Below are positions 40,083 to 51,506 of a stretch of 64,000 bases of DNA, piece by piece. Positions within the stretch are counted from its first letter, which is position 1. Every line of letters starts with the position of its first letter. Made by a program: the position numbers and the translations under genes. Below the pieces are notes generated by a model, which was not told the origin of the DNA, ran no database searches, and saw only the letters and a program-made list of their open reading frames with translations. This stretch comes from Cordylochernes scorpioides (Eukaryota > Arthropoda > Arachnida > Pseudoscorpiones > Chernetidae): contig CP092877.1 in the NCBI GenBank assembly GCA_030710605.1, positions 42,454,406 to 42,518,405 on the forward strand, written 5' to 3'.

Positions 40083-40507
40083 CATCTAAAATATCAGTTT
40101 TTTTTTTTTTTTGCTACATGTTTTAATTTGCATATACCTATTTTACATATCTCAGATTGTATTTAAAAATCGTTAACCATTTCTTCTAACTTTTGGCGAA
40201 ATGGTGTTTTATTAATTTATCATTTGATATTATTAGGGTTCTTTCCTGGTATTCAAAAAGTAAAAATACGTGTCGTTTAGTTATATCTTTCAATTTATCA
40301 AACAATTTGGCCGCTGAATCGCTATTTCTGGTAGGGCGCCATCTAGCGAATAAAGTTGTAACTAAAATCAATTTCGAATTTTTCATTATTTGCCATAAAA
40401 AAATCCAATTGCATCCTGAACACAATGGTGTTTACCACATTGCTCTAGCGCAAATATTCGCGGAGTTATTAATTTTTAAAGTTGTGCGGGACTTTTGGAT
40501 CACCCTG
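40083..40507 (-). repeat. Right long terminal inverted repeat, copy 2 (425 bp)
   Basis: Inverted partner of 31131-31546, ending GGATCACCCTG at 40507 and followed by TA. It contains a T16 run at about 40100-40115 not present in the left repeat. Confidence 0.9.
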
Positions 40508-43500
40508 TATATACTTTTGAATCGCCAAATAATTTCAGGTTAAGAACAATAAAAATTGATTCAACCATAGATATGTATTAATATTAAAAAAAAAGAAACA
40601 ATAGAAAAACACCTATGTGTATTCAGCAATAAAGTGTTTGAACGAATTTTAACATCCCCTCCCAAATATCGATTCTGACATACAGAAGTTATTATTATTT
40701 AATTAAAAAGGCATATATTGGATCAAAATATAATTTATTTCACCAATAATTCAGTTGGTTGAATGCCAACCTTTTTCAAGGTATTATAACATATTAATGT
40801 TTGTCAACAACAAACCCAGCGCCACATAACGTTCTTAACGTAAATATTAATGCAATTATTCTAAAAAAATTCAAATCAATATTAAATAGTCTAAAATAAT
40901 CATATGGATAATTCAAAATAACAAATGGTGAATATTTTTGTATATTATTCCGCGCTTGTAATGTAATAATAAATTGTTCGGCTGCTTAAGAGATTGTTTG
41001 ATCTTAAATAAAATACAACGCTAAATTTACATTACATTATCAATAGAATATTTTTTTTATAAACGTGTAAAGGTAAATGATTGAGCGAGACGAAATTCCT
41101 TGCATCAACACACTTGCATTAGGGGAGTTTACCATTTAATTGTACAAGCCATTAAAAGAACTTAAGACTGTTTATAATCAATTATAATTTTCCTTATTTT
41201 ACCTGATATATAAGTAGTTTCCTTCTGATGACATCTTTCTCAAGAAGACACTAATTACTCATTTACCTACTGGAAATATTTTGTTAACTTTGCCATATGG
41301 GATATCATAGAGGTAAGTCATGACTAAATCATCTTTCGATTCTCTCTCATGATATTTTCGTTATTTTTCAATTAAATTTTTATTACATGATATATATATA
41401 TAATATTTCAATAAACTTTACTCTTTTTCTGTGCCCTCTAACATATATTTATATAACTATTATTTAAATAACCCAAAACTTCACATAGGTTCTCTTCGAA
41501 TGAATGTTTCCTAAATTGATAATGCTTCATTAAATCCTATTTTATTATGATTAATAGGAATAGGAATCGATTACTATAATATTTTTTGATAATCATTTTC
41601 GTGATTAATATACAATTATTCTTCGCACTTGATATAAAAAAAAGCTTATTTTAGAGAAAAATATGAATATAATATTTTTTTAAATATATAATAATTTATA
41701 ATAATATTATGCGTGAGAAAAGGAAAAAGAAATAGAAATATGGTATTTGAAACACCTTTAATTGATTATGACAGTTTTAGCTCAAGATATCCAGAGGAGG
41801 TTCGTGAAAGAAACTTGAAATAATTTTTTTTTTTTGCTTCTCTGAAAACCTAAATCCACATTTTATAAAACTTAAACCTCGAGACTCTCAGTAGGATCAT
41901 GTTTAGAAACAAAAACAACACAGAAATGCTATTTATGTAAATATTAAACTATGGTTACCTCCATTTATTTCATATTACACACATTTCAATCAAAAGGGAG
42001 TCGTGTTTTATTATTTGCTACCCCATGTGATACTATGACTTACTCTTTCTATTGTTGATAAAATGCTCGCGTTTGTTTTTGTAAATATTTCTGGTAGGAT
42101 AAAGTCGATATTTAAATAAGCCCGTTTTAGAGCGATTATCGCTTGAAAGCTAGCGTTTTGAAATAAAAAGAAACTCATTGTGAGAAAATATTTGTAATTT
42201 TAAAACTCTTTCTATTATTTAAAATGACCCAATAAAAGATTCCAACAATTTAACTATATCCAGAGAGAGTAAGCAAAAGGAGAGATATAAGAAATCTCTC
42301 TTTATCAAATTATCAAAATATTTAATAACTTTGAATGTATTTTTATATTACCAAAATGTGGTTATTGAGAAAATACCTAAAGAATTTAGTGAAACAACTT
42401 GTTAATCAGGTATTACGCGTTTATTTACTTTTATTAGAATTCAAAATATATCATAATAATATTTAATCATCCACATATAATTGTGATTTAACGTTATTAA
42501 ATCTAAACATTAATATGATATCAAAATACCTATTGTTCTAGATTCGATACATGAACAAGCCATTGTCATAGCATAATTAAAAGTATTATTTTGTTTGTGA
42601 ACGTTGTTTAAACGTAAAGAAAAGGCTCCCATTAAAACCTAGTCCTCTTAACAAAGGTTACATATATAATTTTTTTCCGGTATGAGAGATATTGATCTAT
42701 ATAAAACGTTTCTCTTTCTTCAAAACAGATGTTGAAACTTAGCTCTATCTATTATATCATATCACATTGAGAGTTCATGCACTTTGGATAAATTAAAGTA
42801 ATTTACGAAATCAATTACATTTATAAAGTCACAACGAAATGATTAAAACCAATCTAATAAAAACAATAAGAAAAATCTAGATTCAATATCATCTCTGTAT
42901 CATTTCAAATCAAATACCTTGAAAATATGACGAATTTATAAAGATCAAATTTCGGATACTTCGATTTTGTTGCTTCTATGGATACTATCCTTTTCTGAGA
43001 TCTCTCACCTATAGAACAAGTCTGGAACCCAATTGGACGTCGTTTGTGTACGCTGCTACAGCCGTGTTCAAAAGATGAACTGTGGCTGATTGTTGACATC
43101 CTAGAAGCAGATGTCCTCCAAAACCTTTCGTTCCATAAGCCGGACTTATGGTTGACAGGGAAAGGACAGCCATCCCTCAGGACAACATTAAGTCAGTACC
43201 AAGACATGTTGACATAGCGGTGGTCCCACAACATATTGAGTGGACAGCGATGTCGCTCAGTATATAGATGTATTCTGTTCTAATAAATATCATTTATTGT
43301 TTGTTACTGGTACTCACCTTATGAAGAATTTCTCATCTTTTTGCGTAATAATTCTTGGTGTAGCAAATTCAGTGTTACGTAGTGTATTACAAGCATTTCA
43401 AATCGCCATTTTAATTTTCCGCAATTCTCAATTGCACTCTTAATTTTATCAAAATTGCTTAAAACGTTTAATATATTATTGTCCGTCATCATAGTTTTCA

Positions 43501-43602
43501 AACCTCAGAATAACGGATGAAATATTGGGGTTAATTTAATATCCCATGTTTGTTACTGTCTCAATGATTCTATCCGGAAACACCTCACTCTATATTCCGT
43601 AT
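40508..43602. other. AT-rich region without recognised gene
   Basis: About 3.1 kb of low-GC sequence with no frame above 67 codons, no visible domain and no match to other parts of the window. The most complex stretch is 42940-43270 (moderate GC, short frames on both strands), which could be a decayed gene or element, but I cannot assign it. Confidence 0.5.
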
Positions 43603-44535
43603 AGATAGGCCGAATATAGGGCTGGTTTAACCTTTGTCGAAAACCTGTCAACCATTTTAGACTCAAACGGTTTTTCGTTCCTGAAGGGTTGTCCGGATCA
43701 CACTGCAATACTGACTGAAATCCCTGCTATAATTCGGAAAGCAACCGAACAAAGCATTCAAAACGACATGGCGAAAATTCTAAATACTCCACATTACAGT
43801 CACTTCAAATACCTAAAAAATTCAATAACAGCAGAACGATATTTATTCACAACTATTCCTCTAGCAATTAAAAATTTTTTGCACAACTGAGACTCCTTTG
43901 GACGATCTTCCCAGAAAATCGTTCAAAGCGCTGGAAGATTGATTTGACTCTAACTTGCGATCTGTGTAAAAACATAATCCAAGACGAAATTATGCATATA
44001 ATATTTGAATGCTCTTGCTTAGAGAAACAGAGGAAAGAAATTTTGGGTGACTTACCCTGGTCTCAACCTGACTGCCAACAAATTTGCAGCTGGATGAACA
44101 CTGATGGTTGATCAGGGTCTCTCCCTCGGTTTATATAGATTCTACAAGGCCGCAGTCAATGTCCGTTGGAGAATGATGGATTCGCCGAATGTCGTGGTTT
44201 GCTCGGAGGAGGAAAGCGAAGATTGAATGCGGCTGATTCCACACTAGCCCTCTCAACGATATCTTAACCTTGACATATTCTAAACATTCGTACTTTAATT
44301 TAAATATTTAATCATGTACGGTTCCTTTTGCTCTGTATGTTTATTTTTTGTATATTTGGTTATATTTCTTTTTGTTTGGTTTTTCTTTCTTCTCTCTTTC
44401 CTTATTACTTCTTGTATTCTAGTTTTTACTTTTGAAATCTTCCTTTCCTAAATCCCGTAGAGGGGAATCATGTATAGGGCTGGATGCCCCAATAAAAAGG
44501 CTTTTGTGTGTGTGTTTGAGAGATAGGCCGAATAT
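43603..44535 (+). mobile_element. 5'-truncated non-LTR element E with 15-bp target duplication
   Basis: AGATAGGCCGAATAT occurs at 43603-43617 and again at 44521-44535 and flanks a 903-bp insert. The insert's 3' end has 'AATAAAAAGGC' and a TG-repeat tail (44503-44516), a usual form for non-LTR elements without a long poly-A. It encodes only the C-terminal end of ORF2. Confidence 0.88.
43650..44112 (+). pseudogene. C-terminal end of ORF2, non-LTR element E
   Basis: 'HTAILTEIPAIIRKATEQSIQ', 'ILNTPHYSHFKYLKNSITAERYL' and then, after a frameshift at about 43878, 'LTLTCDLCKNIIQDEIMHIIFECSCLEKQRKEIL'. The last is a CX2C...HX4C zinc motif like that of Jockey/I-type ORF2 C-termini. A TGA at 44110 ends it. 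Confidence 0.75.
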
Positions 44536-44792
44536 GTTATTTTTATTATGATTTTGATCTTAGAATTGAATATATATTATGATATTAAATTTGAAATGCT
44601 AGAGAATCATTTTCTGGTTCTTTTGAATGCATGGGTACTAAATGGTATTGATATACAGTCGTAGAAAATCTTGAAAATGTAAATAAAAACATTTTATAGC
44701 AATATTGCTATAATTGATAGCATAATTGAGAATGAAATACTACCTGACTTGAAGTGAGTAGAATAAAGAAATAAAGAATTACCTATTTATAT

Positions 44793-45018
44793 ATGGAAGC
44801 AATGGTCGCTTCTCCCGTCAAAATAAACGTCAGAATCTAAAGCCATCTATTGACCGTCGCCGCAACTAGCGGCCTCGGGTCGGTGACAAAGCCACAACAC
44901 CAACTTTGGCAAACTGATAAGCGTCCACCGACCCGAGGCCCCTAGTTGCGGCGACGGTCAATAGATGGAGTCAGATTCTGACGTTTATTTTGACGGGAGA
45001 AGCGACCATTGCTTCCAT
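44793..45018. repeat. Palindromic MITE 1 (93-bp arms)
   Basis: Left arm 44793-44885 and right arm 44926-45018 are reverse complements with only a few mismatches (for example 'CTAAAGCC' against 'CTGACTCC'). The loop is 40 bases. The arms include 'GACGGTCAATAGATGG' and 'CGACCCGAGGCC'. GC is far above the flanks. No coding. A fragment of the same family is at 52207-52255. Confidence 0.9.
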
Positions 45019-45180
45019 GGATTAATTTCCTCCCGGCATATTTTCAATCTATATTTACATATATACAAAAAGATTTGAGCCTCCCAACGGGAAACAACAA
45101 CAATGAGTTTATATAAGGAAAGCGGCGATATATGAAAAAACAATAGAAAAAAATAAAAGATAAGTGGGTCAGGTGTTGAT

Positions 45181-45422
45181 ATTAAAAATAAAGAAGGTAT
45201 CTCCTGACCACGAGCACATGTGCTTTTTAGATGGCAGAGCGCCATCTAGTGGAGCAAAAAGTTCGTGGATGGCTTTTCTTGATTTATCAAGAAATTGGGT
45301 TGGCCAAATATCACGGTGCAAGCTAAATAAAGGTTTAGTTTATTTTTGCTCAACTAGATGGCGCTCACCAATCTAAAAAGCACATGTGCTCGTGGTCAGG
45401 AGATGCCTTCTTTATTTTTAAT
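45181..45422. repeat. Palindromic MITE 2 (about 80-bp arms)
   Basis: The left arm begins ATTAAAAATAAAGAAGG and contains 'TCCTGACCACGAGCACATGT'. The right arm is its reverse complement, ending in TTTTTAAT at 45422. Inner parts share 'TAGATGGCGCTC' in both arms. It lies 160 bases from MITE 1. An (AT)n tract follows. Confidence 0.88.
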
Positions 45423-45816
45423 ATATATATATATATATAAATATATTATATAATCTAAAACTTAAATATTTTTATATTTTAAAAAATATATATATTATTT
45501 TATTCATTGATAATTTTACTTTGTTACATCGTTTTTAGAAAGACTTTCAGTTTAGTTGTATAGTTTTGTTGTAAATATGCGTAGTTAACATATCTATCCT
45601 TTTAAATCACTAATATAGGATTAACTTTATAAATTCTATATAATGTGAAAATAACTAATATGTAATCTTTCCTCAAGTAATTCAAATAAAAGCTACTTGA
45701 TGGTAAATAATTATCTTTTTTTTATCACGACTGCACCTCAACCCTTTATCTTATCGATCCTTTGTCTTATCAAGCCTTATCTAACAAAAACAAAATATTC
45801 ATAACATATATATATA

Positions 45817-46535
45817 TGTGATGATGAAGTGTTGACTCTCGCTATACTGTGTTGACCGAGAGGAACAGTCAGGATGGGAGTTTTCCAGTACCTCTCTGCA
45901 CCTTGGAAGACCTTTAAAAGTTCTCACAGAGTACAGGCAGTCGTGGTCGAGGCAGAGTGGAACGCTTGGGGATGTCCATACACACAAAAAAACGAAGAGA
46001 CACAGTCGTAGTAGGAAAGTTCCATGAACAGATAAAAGTCGAGCTAAGAGCAAGATGGAGTTAGAAGAGATCTTACTGATTTACATGGCGATGAGGTGGT
46101 CCTGGCTGAGACCAACAAGGGCTGGCGCCGACGGTGAAGTGACTGTATGTTTTGCTAAGCCGGGGGTGGCTTTATATATCGCCTCCGACAAAGAAGTATT
46201 GCATTACAGCACATGTGAGAGGGCGCGGGTCGTCTGTCGCGAAACTGGACACTGGCGCCGACCTGACAGCTTCCAATCTATCTTTAGAAGTTGCTTTGTG
46301 ATTTACATCTATCTCGAATTTAGACGTTTTTGTGGTTCTATCCTCTTTAGCTCAACTCTTAATCTATTACAGAGTTTTATTTATTATCCTCAGTTTGTAC
46401 AGAGTACAATACATATGATGATATAATGGCACATATCAATCATGCATATAACCATTTACAGATGTGTTTCTACATACAACATGACAATCTTGTTATAAGT
46501 CCTATACAATATGGGGTTGTTGGTTTAAATTACCA
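45817..46535 (-). repeat. Left LTR of H1 (719 bp)
   Basis: Matches 50752-51468 and, less closely, 60009-60724. The just-interior sequence 'GGGCCCCGGGAGTG' is also shared with H2. Confidence 0.88.
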
Positions 46536-49500
46536 TAGATGGGCCCCGGGAGTGAAAGGCTTTATCCGGGTTTAAGCGGGTAAAGCCTCTCTAAGACAGG
46601 TAAGTAATTAAAATTTCTTTCAATTAATTTAAACTGTGAGGGTTAAAAAGGCTATAACAAGATGATTTGTTTGGATATATGAAAGTGAAATAAAAAGGAC
46701 ATTTTTGTTTGATTTTTTTAAAAATGATGATTAAAATAAAATGATGACATAAAAATTCCCATTTTAAGAGAATATTGGCGGGCGTTGGAAAGGGTTAGTA
46801 GTTGAAGAATATGCAATTTTAAGGAGTGCACATGTAAACCAAATACTTAGATCCAGGTGCAAAGCGAGGATATAGATTTGAGCGTCTTCCTAGGCAATGT
46901 TTCACTTGCGATCCTATATAAGGGTTACAGTGTTTTGTTACAATTTTAGGGTTATTGGGTTAAAAGTTGTTGAAGAAAAGTTGCTCATTAATATGATTGA
47001 AAGGGGTGGTAGAGCCATGCGATAAGTAGAATTGTTGTAGCGACAGTAGGTGATCTGACCTGACTTGAAATCAAAGGTTGATTGTGGTCCGCTAGAGCTG
47101 AAAAAAAATGAAAGTTGAAAAAGTGAACGTTTTGTGCATGCGTTGCTGATGTGCTCTGCGGATGATTGAAATAAACTCTTGAAGCGTGTTCAGACCAGAA
47201 GTTGAGATTTGTAAATCTGGGGAACTGAGTTCAAAGAGTTTGTTGAAATACGAAATCGAAAAGAAAAATTGTCAAGCAGTACTGTCGTTTCTACGATGGT
47301 TTGAAGCAATGGCTGAAAAGATAGTGATGATAAAGTTTAGGGAACTGTGTGTGTGTGGTTGAAGAATATGATTGTTGAAAACGATTGTTGTAGATGCCCG
47401 ATAGTTGATGATAAACATTGTCATATAATAAAGTTATTTAAACAAATATAAAATATAGTGAATAAAAAGATAGAAATATGATTGCGGATAAAAAAAGTGT
47501 AAGTGGCCAAAATTAAACATGTAATATATAAAAGATATAATAATGAATTGAAAATGATTTTTGAAACAATTAAATGTTCTGCAATACTAAAATAATATCA
47601 TGAAAAATAAAAGTAAATTTGATTAAAGATTTTTTTTTGAACATAATGTTGGAATAAAAATTTGATTATATAATTGAAAAGTAAAAAATAAAAATAATTA
47701 TTCAAGATTTTATACAAAAATTATAATATAATATTAAAGGTTATTAATGATTAGATAAATGTTAAGTTGTGAAAAATTGAACAAAAATTGTCTCTTTTGA
47801 AGAAAAATTACAACTGTGGTGTGTAACTAGATCATTTCCCTTTGGTAAACATCGGTGTTTCTATGACTCTCTGAAACTGGGAATACGTGAACTGACATGT
47901 TCATTTGTCCAAAATGGTGATATGTAGAGAATGATTTCTCTTTTGCGTCATAAAGTCTATATAAGACTTAACCAAGTTGTTTTAATTGGTGATATCAATA
48001 AACATGTAAAATGTTTAATGTATGTTGTGTTGTGTTTTAAGGCGTTGGTCAGATGTGTAAGAAAACCTAAATGGTTAGTGTGAAACATGTGTTTAAAATG
48101 GCGATCATAAAGGGGTGAGATGTAACTGAAATAGATTCGACTTTGGGGAGTGACGCCTATTACTGGGGTCACTCCTGTTTTTCACGGGAATTGCCGGGTT
48201 CTATATCTGGGATGGTCACACATGTGAGATGGTTTGCTATGTTTGAGATTTACTTGAAACTGACTTTCTTCTTTGTTGAGGTTGTCAATATTAAATGAAA
48301 ATAATAATCTAATTAAAATAATTATATCTTAAAATAGACTATCTTAAGGTTTAAAAATATTTAAATGTTCAAAAAAACTCAAATTATGTTTAAAAAGTTG
48401 AAGTTGTAAAGTTTTTTTTTAATTTCACATATGATGACAGATAAAAAATACTCGAATAATAATAATATAAATGATTGATTTGATGGTTGAATATTCTAAG
48501 ATATAATGACTAATGATAATAATTAAAATTTATATAATAATGGTGGCTTGGATGGTTTATAATGGCTGAGTATGCTGGGGTATAGAAAAACAAAGACATA
48601 TAGCATACAAATATAAAATGATTGATAACTTGATTGATTTTTAAAAATGGATGGCATTTACGAAGATGATTGTAATAAATAACAATAAAGGGTTAACATT
48701 ATATAAAAGATGGCGTTCTAGTTTAGAAAAAATATTCCACACTGGGCGTGAAAATAATGTAAAAGTTGTAAACCACACAATGATAATTAAAAATATAAAG
48801 TTTTATGATATTTCAATATTAAAATTCAAATTAATAAGTAAATTGGGTAATGATTGGTAAGTCAATTAGTGATAGGTGCTGTAATCTCTCCGTCCTGCGA
48901 GTTGGATCACGTGTTTCAGGTACAGGAGTACTGGGATTATCGGTGGTGGTAAACTGAAACTGGAGATGTCAACATGGCTGCCGTAATTGTTTTTCTTCCC
49001 TCGGCCGTCCCGAGTTGGGTTGTGTTTTCTGATTTAGCGCTTACACAAAGTAACAGAACGTTTTAAGTTATTTAATTGGTTATTTGTATTTTAATTTTTA
49101 AAAATCTCGGAGTTTTAAAACTTTTGCAGTTTGTGAAAAAAAAGGTTAAGGGACAAATGATTAGAGGTTCTGAATACATGGGAACTAGGGTCATCTCAGT
49201 TATACTAAAAAGGTCGTAACTTAAATGCTGAAATGGTTCTATTTGAAAGATATAGTTTTCTTGGTGTTCGTAAGTGTGTGTTTCGACGTTGTTGCGGACT
49301 TAGTAAAAAAATGTTATTCAATGATGTCAGGTTTAGATGTGAGTAAAAGTGCGACTTTCGACGTGGACACGCTTTGGGGTGAGAAGTGTCACAGGCATGA
49401 AGGCGTCTTTGTCGCCTGTTAAGTGAGAAAAATTGTTGTGATGCGCTGTGTGACACTAGTGAGTAAATTGAATGGAAAGGTGTCACGTGAAGTCTTTCTT

Positions 49501-50751
49501 TTTGGTACAGAATCTAACTTGTTTCCATGAATAACAATTTTACTAGTCATGGGTGGTGGTTGTACGAAACACATCGAGATATTTTGGCTGTTAGTGGATG
49601 TGGCACGTTTAGTGGCGACGATATGGAGCTTGTGTCGCTCGAGGTTGATTTGTTGCTAAGTCGCGCGCTAATAGATGGTGGCCAATTGGAGAAAGTGATG
49701 GGGGAGTGTGTTAAAGTATGTTGAGAGAGATGTGTAGATAATTAATAATTATGCATGTAAAAGGAAAAAACGAGGGAGTGAAACTTTGTTGGATTTTTAA
49801 CTTGTTTTGGGGAAGGACAGTTACTCTTCTAGTTGTGATTTTGAAGATATTGTATCTTTCGATTTTTGCAATTTAAAAAAAATGCGTTTAATCTATGTTT
49901 ATTAAAATTTGAATATATCGTTGATTATGGTAGTGCGAAAATTATCCTTGTAAAATGGCAATGGCATGATAGTGACTTATAATTTGAATGGGGCGTGTAC
50001 ATAAATAGTGAACATAACAATGATTTTTGAAATGTTTGGAGTATTTGATTAAGAAATTGGTGTTTTGCTAAAAAATAAGATATTAAGAAAAACCCACAAA
50101 TAAGTTTAGAAAATATGATTCGAGTAATTAAAATATAATGTGATTTTTTATGTAAAATTGAAAGTAATGAATTAAAATTTAAAAGTTGCTTAAAATAAAG
50201 TAAAAATTGATAAATGAGGGTGTACAAGATTTAAAATTTGAATTGAAATACTATAAAAATGGTAAAATTTGATTTAAAATGATTACAGTGAAAATAAACA
50301 TTAAATTTATGGAGAATCAAGTTGTGAGCATGAGTAGAAAGTTACATAGGTTTTAAAAACTCAGAGTTTTGAGGATTGTTCAGTCAGGAGACTTGGTCTT
50401 TAGTTGTTGTCCTGCTGATGGGGAAGACGTTCCAAGTAGAGCTTGTAGAAGCTTGTAACTTCTGTTGGGTGACGGTGGCATGTCGCTTGGAAGATGGTTG
50501 CGTTGTAAGGCCGAAGGTGGGGAAACTTCTCACCGGCTTATTTTGCGGGATTTTCGGCTGTGTCGTTGTAGGGAGATTGCTTGGTCGTTTTGTTGGACTG
50601 GCGGGCTTGTTCCTCCATCTTTGCTCTTTGTCACTTCTATCTGGACAGGCTTCTTACCTTCTTCGTTGTGGTCTCCTTCGTTGTGGTCATCCTGTCGACT
50701 AACTTTGTGGTGAGGTCTGGTAGCCTCTTGTAGAATCCTGTCGACTAACTT
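46536..50751 (-). other. Interior of H1, mostly non-coding
   Basis: 46536-47900 matches 60725-62000 of H2, and 49235-49560 matches 63695-64000. Between these it is AT-rich with no domain. Just inside the right LTR, the minus strand reads 'KLVDRILQEATRP' and 'NEEGKKPVQIEVTKSKDGGTSPPVQQND', a possible Gag start, and a 19-base direct repeat (ATCCTGTCGACTAACTTTG, at 50690 and 50736). It looks like an internally deleted, non-autonomous derivative. Confidence 0.6.
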
Positions 50752-51465
50752 TGTGATGATGAAGTGTTGACTCTCGCTATACTGTGTTGACCGAGAGGAA
50801 CAGTCAGGATGGGAGTTTTCCAATACCTCTCTGCGCTTTGGAAGACCTTTAAAAGTTCTCACAGAGTACAGGCAGTCGTGGTCGAGGCAGAGTGGAAAGC
50901 TTGGGGATGTCCATACACACAAAAAAACGAAGAGACACAGTCGTAGTAGGAAAGTTCCAAAAACAGATAAAAGTCGAGCTAAGAGCAAGATGGAGTTAGA
51001 AGAGATCTTGCTGATTAACATGGCGATGAGGTGGTCCTGGCTGAGACCAACAAGGGCTGGCGCCGACGGTGAAGTGACTATGTTTTGCTAAGCCGGGGGT
51101 GGCTTTATATATCGCCTCCGACAAAGAAGTATTGCATTACAGCACATGTGAGAGGGCGCGGGTCGTCTGTCGCGAAACTGGACACTGGCGCCGACCTGAC
51201 GGCTTCCAATCTATCTTTAGAAGTTGCTTTGTGATTTACATCTATCTCGAATTTAGACGTTTTTGTGGTTCTATCCTCTTTAGCTCAACTCTTAATCTAT
51301 TACAGAGTTTTAATTATTATCTTCAGTTTGTACAAAGTACAATACATATGATGATATAATGGCACATGTCAATCATGCATATAACCATTTACAGATGTGT
51401 TTCTACGTATAACATGACAATCTTGTTATAAGTATTATACAATATGGGGTTGTTGGTTTAAATTA

Positions 51466-51468
<3 letters not shown>
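50752..51468 (-). repeat. Right LTR of H1 (717 bp)
   Basis: Differs from the left LTR by scattered substitutions, so it is older than the Gypsy and BEL insertions at 15-24 kb. It is followed by a (TA)n tract. Confidence 0.88.

Positions 51469-51502
<34 letters not shown>
51469..51502. repeat. (TA)n microsatellite
   Basis: About 17 TA units next to the H1 LTR. It is probably the target tract in which H1 inserted. Confidence 0.9.

Positions 51503-51506
<4 letters not shown>

Larger units (their letters stand above)
31131..40507 (+). mobile_element. Composite nested element, copy 2, bounded by long terminal inverted repeats
   Basis: Inverted repeats at 31131-31546 and 40083-40507 are flanked by TA on both sides. 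Inside, in order: mariner-like subterminal sequence, a minus-strand transposase remnant (32230-33340), a plus-strand non-LTR 5' half (33545-35513), a plus-strand Gypsy element (35514-39893) and a short non-LTR tail (39894-40082). About 9.4 kb. The simplest reading is a mariner-type transposon with ~420-bp repeats that received a non-LTR insertion, which then received a Gypsy. The same package, inverted, is found at 7026-24805. Confidence 0.85.
45817..51468 (-). mobile_element. LTR element H1 with ~718-bp LTRs and almost no coding capacity
   Basis: Direct repeats at 45817-46535 and 50752-51468 both start TGTGATGATGAAG and end TTACCA (TG...CA), and both sides are flanked by TATATA. The 4.2-kb interior has no frame with a retroelement domain. 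The second copy H2 (60009 onward) has a minus-strand integrase remnant, which gives the family orientation. Leader sequence beside the right LTR encodes a hydrophilic stretch on the minus strand. I see no obvious TGG-type primer site or purine tract, so the orientation is an inference. Confidence 0.75.

Noticed and set aside
7026-40507. Assembly artefact (inverted chimaera) as explanation of the two composite copies
   Set aside because: The copies differ by many substitutions, private deletions and private insertions, which an artefact of one molecule would not produce. Long reads should still confirm it.
45799-46426. Frames of 84 and 123 codons, repeated at 50530-51359 and 60024-60236
   Set aside because: They are within the ~718-bp LTRs of the H family. 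Length and frame change from copy to copy.
49205-50713. Frames of 65-108 codons in the H1 interior
   Set aside because: No recognisable motif. The part also present in H2 shows frame-breaking differences, so coding is not supported.
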